Source: an uncultured Oscillospiraceae bacterium
GTDB lineage: Bacteria; Bacillota; Clostridia; Oscillospirales; Acutalibacteraceae
Assembly: GCA_900549155.1 (NCBI GenBank)
Contig: URNF01000049.1
Location: 1 to 12,667 of the forward strand
DNA: 12,667 bases
Direction: 5' to 3'
Shown here: piece by piece, positions 6,832 through 12,667 of the stretch
Layout of the letters: each line of letters starts with the position of its first letter
How positions within the stretch are numbered: position 1 is the first letter of the stretch
The notes under the pieces: model-generated
What the model was told of the DNA's origin: nothing
The model's input: only the letters and a program-made list of their open reading frames with translations
Database searches by the model: none
Made by a program: the position numbers and the translations under genes

Positions 6832-8241
6832 ATGCAGGAACAATATACAAAAACGGTGGAAGCGCTCAGCCGCTATCTGCGCGTGGATCTGAGCTATGAC
6901 GTGCTGGCGCGTCCGTTCAAGATCGGCTCGCGCAACGCGACGCTCTTTTTCGTCGAGGGCTTTGCAAAGGATGAGATCCTCGAAAAGCTGCTCGAATATG
7001 TGATGTCGCTGAAGGACGAGGATCTTGCAAACATCCGCACGGCAAGCGCCTTTGAGCAGAAATATATCACCTACATCGAGACGGGCAGCGACGACGACAT
7101 CCGCGCCATCGCGACACAGGTGCTGTCCGGCCTTGAAGCGCTGGTCATCGAGGGCGTGCGGGATGTCGTGATGATCGAGGCGCGCGCGTTCCCGACACGC
7201 AGCGTGGACGAGCCGGACACCGACCGCGTCATGCGCGGCTCGCACGACGGCTTTGTGGAAACGCTGGTGTTCAACACGGCACTTTTGCGCCGCCGCATCC
7301 GCGACCCGCGCCTTATCATGGAGATCATGCACATCGGCGAGGTGTCCGCGACCGATGTGGTGGTGTGCTATATGCAGGGGCGCGTGGACAAGCGCCAGCT
7401 GGCAGCGCTGCAAAAAAAGCTCAAAAGCATCCACATTCCCGCCCTCACCATGGCACAGGAGAGTCTTGCGGAATGTCTTGTGCGCGGACAGTGGTATAAC
7501 CCGTTTCCGAAGATCCGCTATACCGAGCGTCCCGACAGTGCCGCCGCGTGCATCAGCGAGGGGCAGATCATCGTGCTGGTGGACAATTCTGCCGCCGCGA
7601 TGGTGATCCCGTCCGCCATGATGGATTTTTTACAGGACACAAACGACTTCTGTTTTCCGCCCATCATCGGCACCTATCTGCGCTTTGTGCGCGCGGTCAT
7701 TTTTCTCGGCACGCTGTTTTTGATGCCGCTGTGGTATCTGCTGGTGAAAAATCCGGACAGTGTGCCGCAGGCGCTGCATTTCCTGCTCATTCATGAGCCG
7801 AATGAAGTTTCCATTCTGCTGCAGATCATTTTGGCGGAATTGCTCATCGACGGCGTGAAGCTCGCGTCCCTCAACACGCCGGACGCGCTCAACAACGCAT
7901 TCAGCGTCGTGGGCGGTCTGATACTCGGCGAATTTGCGGTCAAGGCGGGCATTTTCGTGCCCGAGGTGCTTTTGTATATGGGCTTCACCGCCGCCGCAGG
8001 CTTCACCCAGCCGAGCTTTGAGCTTGGCTATGCGTTCAAGGTGCTGCGCCTTTTGACGGTGCTGCTCATTGCCGCTTTGAACTGGGTGGGCTTTGCGATC
8101 GGCGTGGTGCTCATCGTGGTGCTGATGGCGACCACCGAGACGGTGCTCGGCAAGCGCTATCTCTATCCGCTCATTCCGTTCAACGGCAAGGCGCTGTTGC
8201 GTCAGATCTTCCGCTATCCCATCAATCGCGACAACTGCTGA
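6832..8241 (+). CDS. spoVAF: Spore germination protein, SpoVAF/GerA family
   Basis: Encodes a 469-residue protein of the GerA/SpoVAF A-subunit family, found in the inner membrane of endospores. An N-terminal soluble domain (about 1-280) carries the family signature RGSHDGFVETLVFNTALLRR (135-154) followed by RIRDPRL, and a later SEGQIIVLVDNS segment (242-253). The C-terminal third has several membrane segments, starting near 285-305 and ending with a long hydrophobic pair before residue 440. The sequence resembles SpoVAF (493 residues in Bacillus) more than a nutrient-receptor GerAA. In Bacillus, SpoVAF with FigP forms a channel that boosts germination. Unusually, no spoVA genes or GerAB/GerAC partners adjoin it. 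The start at 6832 has GAGGTGAG just upstream. No forespore sigma-G/F promoter was recognised in the 50-base gap. Confidence 0.88.
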   Translation: MQEQYTKTVEALSRYLRVDLSYDVLARPFKIGSRNATLFFVEGFAKDEILEKLLEYVMSLKDEDLANIRTASAFEQKYITYIETGSDDDIRAIATQVLSGLEALVIEGVRDVVMIEARAFPTRSVDEPDTDRVMRGSHDGFVETLVFNTALLRRRIRDPRLIMEIMHIGEVSATDVVVCYMQGRVDKRQLAALQKKLKSIHIPALTMAQESLAECLVRGQWYNPFPKIRYTERPDSAAACISEGQIIVLVDNSAAAMVIPSAMMDFLQDTNDFCFPPIIGTYLRFVRAVIFLGTLFLMPLWYLLVKNPDSVPQALHFLLIHEPNEVSILLQIILAELLIDGVKLASLNTPDALNNAFSVVGGLILGEFAVKAGIFVPEVLLYMGFTAAAGFTQPSFELGYAFKVLRLLTVLLIAALNWVGFAIGVVLIVVLMATTETVLGKRYLYPLIPFNGKALLRQIFRYPINRDNC

Positions 8242-8269
8242 CATATTCCCCCGACGGCACGCATATATA
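8241..8269 (+). promoter_or_regulatory. Putative sigma-E-type sporulation promoter of the SipL-like gene
   Basis: ACATATT (8241-8247) and CATATATA (8262-8269), separated by 14 bases, resemble the mother-cell sigma-E consensus (kmATATT and CATACAnT, 13-15 base spacer), with one mismatch in the -35 and two in the -10. No vegetative promoter is apparent in the gap. The -10 lies inside a 14-bp perfect palindrome (8260-8273), which may be coincidence of AT alternation. Mother-cell expression fits a coat protein. Confidence 0.45.
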
Positions 8270-8303
8270 TGCGGTGTATATTAAAGTCGGAGGAGATGTC
8301 GTT

Positions 8304-9821
8304 ATGAGCTTTCAGACCGAAAATGTAACGGTGTGCGTTCTGAATACGGGGTGCGGCGGCGAGGGCGAATGTCCGCTTGACGGGGACTATCTGCTGCCGG
8401 ACTATTGCCCCGACATTGCCGCAATACTCAAATGTACGGTGAAACCGGCGGTTTTATCCCGTCAATGGAGCGGGGATAAGCTGCTCATCGACGGACAGTG
8501 CACGATCAGCGTTTTGTATCTCGACGAGGAGCGCAAGTGCGTGCGCGCGTTTTCCTGCGCCGAGCCGTTTTCCTGCAGCATCACCGCACAGACCCCCACC
8601 GACACACAGCCCTTTGTGTCGGCGAGGGTAAACTATGTCAACTGTCGGGCGGCAAGTCCCCGCCGTATCGGCGTGCACGGCGCGCTGACGCTGCGGATAC
8701 AGCAGACGCCCTGCGGGGAAGAAACGGTGCTGTCGGACATCATCGGCGACGGCGTGTGCAAAAAGAGCGAAAATGTTTCTTTCTCTGCGCCTGCGGGCAG
8801 TGCGGAAAAGATGTTCACCGTGAGCGAGGTGGTGGATCTCGGCAGCGGTAAGCCGCCTGTCGAGATGCCGGTGCGGGTCGCCTGCACCCCACTTGTCACC
8901 GAGTGTAAGCAGCTGCCGGATAAGGCAATCGTCAAAGGCGGCGTGCAGCTCATGACCCTGTATGTCGCAGACGCGACGGCGGGGACGACCGAAAAGGCGA
9001 CCCATGAATTTCCGTTCAGTCAAATTTTGGATCTTGAGGGGCTGGACGACACCTGCAAGTGCGTGACGCATGCGGATGTCCTGTCCGCCGAGGTGCACGC
9101 GACCGCCGATCCGAACGGCGCCAACACGCTTTTGGCGGTGACGATCAAGCTGTGTGTGCGCATGGAAGCCTTCCGCAACAGCACGGTCGGCGTCGTGACG
9201 GATGCTTATTGCACGACCTGCCCCGGTGAGGCGGAAATGACGCGCCTTGTCACCGAGCAGCTTTGCAATGTGCGGCAGGAGAACACCACCCTGAAAACGG
9301 TGCTGGATCTGCCGAGCGAGAGCATGGCGGAGATCGTGGATCTTTGGTGCGAGCTGCTGCCGGTGACCACCCGTATGGAGGGGGACACGGCATATATCGA
9401 CGGACATCTGCAGATCTCCATGCTGGGACGCGACCGCGACGGCAGTGTTGCCTATTATGAGCACGCCGAAGCCTACACGCTGCAATATGACGATCACTGC
9501 GACGATATGCGCGCCGAGGTAGCGCCTGCCGACACGGAATATGCCATTGTCGGCGGCAAGGTCGAGGTGCGGCTGGAGCTTGCCGTTTGTCGGCTTTGCT
9601 ATACGCGCGGCGAGCAGGCGGCGCTTTGCCGCTTTGAACCGACGGGGGACGCCTATCCCGAGGAGCGGGCATCGGTGCGCATCCGTCGCGGAAAACAGGG
9701 CGACAGCGTGTGGGACATCGCCAAGGGCTGCCACACAACGCCCGCCGCCGTCAAAGAGGAAAACGGCATCGCCGGTGACACCTTGCCCGAGGATATGCTG
9801 CTTTTGCTGCCGCTTTGCTGA
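8304..9821 (+). CDS. sipL: SPOCS (DUF3794) and LysM spore coat protein, SipL-like
   Basis: Encodes a 505-residue protein with repeated SPOCS/DUF3794 modules and a C-terminal LysM domain (about 458-505; RIRRGKQGDSVWDIAKGC, then TPAAVKEENGI). The first module is near 25-95 (DYLLPDYCPDIAAILK is a typical DUF3794 motif); others lie about 195-310 and 330-440. This layout and length match Clostridioides difficile SipL (514 residues), whose LysM domain binds SpoIVA to attach the coat to the forespore. The role is therefore probably coat localisation in the mother cell. The protein has 27 cysteines, high for a cytosolic protein. The ATG at 8304 is chosen over the in-frame GTG at 8274 because GGAGGAG (8289-8295) lies just upstream of it. 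Orthology to sipL is inferred from architecture, not alignment. Confidence 0.85.
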   Translation: MSFQTENVTVCVLNTGCGGEGECPLDGDYLLPDYCPDIAAILKCTVKPAVLSRQWSGDKLLIDGQCTISVLYLDEERKCVRAFSCAEPFSCSITAQTPTDTQPFVSARVNYVNCRAASPRRIGVHGALTLRIQQTPCGEETVLSDIIGDGVCKKSENVSFSAPAGSAEKMFTVSEVVDLGSGKPPVEMPVRVACTPLVTECKQLPDKAIVKGGVQLMTLYVADATAGTTEKATHEFPFSQILDLEGLDDTCKCVTHADVLSAEVHATADPNGANTLLAVTIKLCVRMEAFRNSTVGVVTDAYCTTCPGEAEMTRLVTEQLCNVRQENTTLKTVLDLPSESMAEIVDLWCELLPVTTRMEGDTAYIDGHLQISMLGRDRDGSVAYYEHAEAYTLQYDDHCDDMRAEVAPADTEYAIVGGKVEVRLELAVCRLCYTRGEQAALCRFEPTGDAYPEERASVRIRRGKQGDSVWDIAKGCHTTPAAVKEENGIAGDTLPEDMLLLLPLC

Positions 9822-9825
9822 GAAG

Positions 9826-9856
9826 AAAAAAGGAGCTGCCTTGCAGTTCCTTTTTT
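9826..9856 (+). terminator. Intrinsic terminator after the SipL-like gene
   Basis: AAAAAAGGAGCTGC (9826-9839) and GCAGTTCCTTTTTT (9843-9856) form a 14-pair stem with one G-T wobble and a CTT loop, followed by further T residues. It begins 5 bases after the stop codon. Confidence 0.85.
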
Positions 9857-9858
9857 TC

Positions 9859-9887
9859 TTGTCTTTTTTTGGAAAATGCGGTATACT
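9859..9887 (+). promoter_or_regulatory. Vegetative promoter of murL-murD2
   Basis: TTGTCT (9859-9864), a 17-base spacer and TATACT (9882-9887). Transcription would start near 9894, giving a leader of about 30 bases. The -35 box lies within the T-rich tail of the preceding terminator. Confidence 0.75.
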
Positions 9888-9923
9888 ACATTCGAAACTC
9901 ATTTTACAAATTGGAGTGCGTGT

Positions 9924-11279
9924 ATGAAAACCTTTGCCGCCCTGCGGGAGACCTATCCCGTTTTCCGCTTTCATGCCTATGATCTGACGCTTGCCGAAAA
10001 AACGGTGGAGATCACCTATCATTTTGAGATCGCGGGGCTTGCCGCGTTTGCGCCGCACTGGTCGTTTCCGCGCGGCGCGGCGGCAGTGACGGTGGATGAT
10101 CCGACGCTGCGGCGGCTGGCGTTTTCGCTCGGCATGGTGGAGCTTGTGAGCTATTGGAAGCTGTGCTGCTGCCCGCGGGTGGAAATTCTCGCGGGGGCGC
10201 TGGATGATGCGCAGTGCGCGTGGTGGAAACGGCTGTATTTCCACGGGCTGGGCGAGTTTTTCTATCGCAACGGCATCACGCCCGACGCCGACAGCTTCAT
10301 GGAGCTTGTCTCGTGCGGCGAACCGATCGCGGGCGCGTCTGTGCCGACGCCGAAAAACGGCTGTCTTGTGCCGATCGGCGGAGGCAAGGACTCGGCGGTG
10401 ACGCTGGAGCTTTTGCGCGGGCAGAAGGCGACGAACTTCTGCTTCATCATCAATCCGCGCGGCGCGACGCTGGAAACGGTGAAGGCGGCGGGCTATGACG
10501 CGGCACACACGCTGGCGGTGCACCGCACACTGGATAAGACCATGCTGGAACTGAACCGCGCGGGGTATCTGAACGGCCACACGCCGTTTTCCGCCATCGT
10601 GGCGTTTTCAAGCGTGCTGACGGCATATCTGCACGGGCTGCGGTATGTGGTGCTCTCAAACGAATCGAGCGCCAACGAAAGCACCGTGGCGGGCAGCACG
10701 GTCAACCATCAGTATTCCAAGAGCTTCGCTTTCGAGCGGGATTTTCATGAATATGAGGAAAAGTATATCGACTCCGGCGTGCTGTATTTCAGTCTCCTGC
10801 GCCCGATGAGCGAATATAAAATCGCCGGGCTTTTTGCCGAAATGCCGCACTATCACCGCATTTTCCGCAGCTGCAATGTCGGCAGCAAGGAAGACATCTG
10901 GTGCGGGCACTGTCCGAAATGCCTGTTTGTGTTTCTGATCCTGTCGCCGTTTTTGCCGCATGCTGCCGTGTGTGACATTTTCGGCAGGGATATGCTGGCG
11001 GACGAAGAAATGCAGCCGATCTTTGATCAGCTCATCGGCATCGCGTCGGAAAAGCCGTTTGAATGTGTCGGCAGCCGCGGCGAGGTGAACACCGCCGCCG
11101 TGCAGACCGTGCAGCACATGGAAGCGGCGGGGGAAAAGCTGCCGTATCTTTTGCAGTATTATAAAACAACGCCGCTTTTTGTGCAATACAGTAAAGCGCC
11201 GCATGCCTATGAAAACGACTATGACGAGGAAAATCTGCTACCGCCCGCGTTTGCGGCGCTGGTGCGCGCGACCTATTGA
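9924..11279 (+). CDS. murL: UDP-MurNAc-L-Ala-L-Glu epimerase (MurL)
   Basis: Encodes a 451-residue cytosolic enzyme of the MurL family, which in Xanthomonas uses ATP to invert the terminal L-Glu of UDP-MurNAc-L-Ala-L-Glu to D-Glu. Visible family features are FHGLGEFFYRNG, the PP-loop-like ATP motif PIGGGKDS (150-157), VLSNESSANES (about 243-253), VNHQYSKSFAFERDF, YFSLLRPMSE, and a cysteine cluster SCNVG...WCGHCPKC with C317, C327, C330 and C333, then KPFECVG near the end. The start at 9924 has TTGGAG 7 bases upstream; the longer reading from 9876 starts inside the promoter and is rejected. A MurD-type ligase follows after 13 bases, the same pairing as murD2-murL in Xanthomonas. Recognition rests on remembered family motifs; activity is inferred. 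Confidence 0.9.
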   Translation: MKTFAALRETYPVFRFHAYDLTLAEKTVEITYHFEIAGLAAFAPHWSFPRGAAAVTVDDPTLRRLAFSLGMVELVSYWKLCCCPRVEILAGALDDAQCAWWKRLYFHGLGEFFYRNGITPDADSFMELVSCGEPIAGASVPTPKNGCLVPIGGGKDSAVTLELLRGQKATNFCFIINPRGATLETVKAAGYDAAHTLAVHRTLDKTMLELNRAGYLNGHTPFSAIVAFSSVLTAYLHGLRYVVLSNESSANESTVAGSTVNHQYSKSFAFERDFHEYEEKYIDSGVLYFSLLRPMSEYKIAGLFAEMPHYHRIFRSCNVGSKEDIWCGHCPKCLFVFLILSPFLPHAAVCDIFGRDMLADEEMQPIFDQLIGIASEKPFECVGSRGEVNTAAVQTVQHMEAAGEKLPYLLQYYKTTPLFVQYSKAPHAYENDYDEENLLPPAFAALVRATY

Positions 11280-11292
11280 GAAAGGGTGAGGG

Positions 11293-12618
11293 ATGTTGAA
11301 GGAGACGCTTTATCGGCTGTGTGCGGGAAAACGGGTGCTGCTTTTGGGCTTCGGCAAAGAGGGGCGCTCGACGCTGCGGCTTTTGACGGCGGTGGGCGGC
11401 TGGGCTTCACTGACGGTGGCGGACGAAAATCACGTGGACACGGGGGATATCCCGCTTGTTTGCGGCGCGGATTATCAGGACGCCATCGAAAACAGCGATG
11501 TGGTGTTCAAGAGTCCGGGCGTGGTGCTGAAAAAGCCCTTTGACAGCTATTCCGCGTTCATCACCTCGCAGACCGAGGTGTTCCTGTCGGTTTTCGGCAG
11601 ACAGTGCATCGGCATCACCGGCACCAAGGGCAAAAGCACCTCATCGACGCTTTTGTATCATGTGCTGAAAGAGGCGGGCATCGGCTGCGTGCTGCTCGGC
11701 AACATCGGCATCCCGCCGTTTGACCGCATCGAGGAGATCGGGCCGCACACGCTGGTGGTGATGGAGCTTTCCTGCCACCAGCTGGAATATACCCGCTTTG
11801 CGCCGCACACGGCGGTGCTGCTCAACATCTTTGAGGAGCACCTCGATCACTACGGCACTTTTGAGAAATACCGCGCCGCCAAGGAGAACATCTATCGCTG
11901 TCAGGAAACGGGCGACTTCCTTTTCTGCAACATTCACGACCTGCCGCAGAAGGACACCTGCCGCAGCACCGTCATCTCCGTCTCCGGAGACGGAACGCCT
12001 GCCGATGTGACGGTGGTGGGGGAGACTGTGCATCTGTCCGACGGCACGGCATACACCATCCCCGCCGACCGCATCCGCCTGCACGGCAAGCACAATGCGT
12101 TTGACATCGCGGTCGTGTATGCGATCGCGGCGCGCAGCGGCATCACCGACGAGACGTTCACCGATGCCCTCATTTCCTATGAGCCGCTGCCGCATCGGCT
12201 GCAGCCGCTCGGCGAAATTGACGGCATTCGCTTTTATGACGACTCCATTTCCACCATCGGCGAGACGACCATGCGCGCGCTGGACACGCTGCCGGACACC
12301 GACACCGTGCTCATCGGCGGCATGGAGCGCGGCATTGATTATACGGCGCTTGTCCGCTATCTTTCCGACAGCCCCGTTAAGCATATCCTGCTGATGGAAG
12401 CAACGGGGGAACGGATCTACAAAGAGGCAATGGCGCTGCCGGTGAAACGTCCCGAACGCTTTGAGACGGTGGGCGATCTCAAAAATGCGGTCGCCGTCGC
12501 CAAGCGGGTGACGGCAAAAGGGAAAATCTGTCTCCTGTCGCCTGCCGCCGCAAGCTACGGCATCTTCAAAAACTTCGAGGAACGCGGCGAGGTGTTCCAG
12601 AAGCTGGTAAAAGAATGA
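11293..12618 (+). CDS. murD2: MurD-type ligase, probable UDP-MurNAc-L-Ala:L-Glu ligase (MurD2)
   Basis: Encodes a 441-residue Mur ligase that should add glutamate to UDP-MurNAc-L-alanine with ATP. Domain 1 is Rossmann-like (VLLLGFGKEGRSTLRLL, 15-31). The central ATPase has P-loop GTKGKST (110-116), NIFEEHLDHYG (178-188) and the probable carbamylated Lys197 in YRAAKENIY. Domain 3 ends SYGIFKNFEERG. Several positions depart from ordinary D-Glu-adding MurD: GTNGKST reads GTKGKST, the DSKATN-type loop reads DSISTI (317-322), and the GGxxK position is Arg346. Together with the adjacent murL, this favours the L-Glu-adding MurD2. The start at 11293 follows AAAGGG 6 bases upstream. A canonical MurD cannot be fully excluded without alignment. 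Confidence 0.82.
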   Translation: MLKETLYRLCAGKRVLLLGFGKEGRSTLRLLTAVGGWASLTVADENHVDTGDIPLVCGADYQDAIENSDVVFKSPGVVLKKPFDSYSAFITSQTEVFLSVFGRQCIGITGTKGKSTSSTLLYHVLKEAGIGCVLLGNIGIPPFDRIEEIGPHTLVVMELSCHQLEYTRFAPHTAVLLNIFEEHLDHYGTFEKYRAAKENIYRCQETGDFLFCNIHDLPQKDTCRSTVISVSGDGTPADVTVVGETVHLSDGTAYTIPADRIRLHGKHNAFDIAVVYAIAARSGITDETFTDALISYEPLPHRLQPLGEIDGIRFYDDSISTIGETTMRALDTLPDTDTVLIGGMERGIDYTALVRYLSDSPVKHILLMEATGERIYKEAMALPVKRPERFETVGDLKNAVAVAKRVTAKGKICLLSPAAASYGIFKNFEERGEVFQKLVKE

Positions 12619-12622
12619 AAAA

Positions 12623-12667
12623 AGCTTGTCGCATCTCAATGCGACAAGCTTTTTTTTTTTTTTTTTT
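12623..12667 (+). terminator. Intrinsic terminator after murD2, at window edge
   Basis: AGCTTGTCGCAT (12623-12634) and ATGCGACAAGCT (12639-12650) form a perfect 12-bp stem with loop CTCA, preceded by an A run and followed by 17 further T residues that run into the end of the window. The T run is unusually long for a terminator. Confidence 0.93.

Noticed and set aside
8260..8273. Perfect 14-bp palindrome CGCATATATATGCG as a regulator operator
   Set aside because: It is short and made mainly of alternating A and T, which is self-complementary by nature, and it coincides with a plausible -10 element. It is not evidence for a separate operator.
8454..10580. 708-codon open frame on the minus strand across the SipL-like and murL genes
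   Set aside because: It spans the 3' part of one well-supported gene and the 5' part of the next, including the terminator and promoter between them. Its composition is typical of an antisense shadow.
1..12667. CRISPR arrays, insertion sequences, prophage or defence genes
   Set aside because: No direct-repeat arrays, transposase, integrase, nuclease or phage-like genes were found; all large open frames in the correct strand belong to housekeeping, envelope or sporulation functions.

Overview
The window looks like a chromosomal segment from a GC-rich, spore-forming member of the Clostridia, most like the gut Oscillospirales/Ruminococcaceae. The evidence is a SpoVAF/GerA-type spore membrane protein, a SPOCS (DUF3794) plus LysM spore-coat protein resembling Clostridioides SipL, a YtrA-type GntR/ABC operon, strong AGGAGG-type ribosome binding sites and consensus vegetative promoters. 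No taxonomic search could be run, so this is inference from gene content. There are no transposases, integrases, CRISPR arrays or rRNA genes.

Layout: (1) Positions 1-161, minus strand: a strong promoter drives the 5' part of a tRNA-Ser(CGA) gene. The gene matches a tRNA up to position 39 in the anticodon arm, then stops matching. The following bases can form a group I intron-like P1 helix with the exon, so this is probably an intron-containing tRNA whose remainder lies outside the window. (2) Positions 287-2807, plus: a single-gene glycogen/maltodextrin phosphorylase unit (glgP) with its own promoter, ending at a bidirectional terminator. (3) Positions 2811-6240, minus: a compact three-gene operon (GntR repressor, ABC ATPase, ABC permease) with overlapping coding regions. 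Its consensus promoter is followed at once by a perfect 12-bp inverted repeat, a probable autoregulatory operator. (4) Positions 6248-9856, plus: a GNAT acetyltransferase, a SpoVAF-like protein and a SipL-like coat protein in tandem, the last with a putative sigma-E-type promoter. (5) Positions 9859-12667, plus: a two-gene unit encoding MurL (epimerase for UDP-MurNAc-L-Ala-L-Glu) and a MurD-type ligase, most likely the L-Glu-adding MurD2, closed by a terminator at the window edge.

The most notable content is the murL-murD2 pair. It implies a peptidoglycan precursor route in which L-glutamate is ligated to UDP-MurNAc-L-alanine and then epimerised in place, instead of supplying free D-glutamate by racemase. 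The route was described in Xanthomonas; here it sits in a likely endospore former, directly after a coat gene but under its own vegetative-type promoter. The second notable item is the interrupted tRNA-Ser gene at the left edge.
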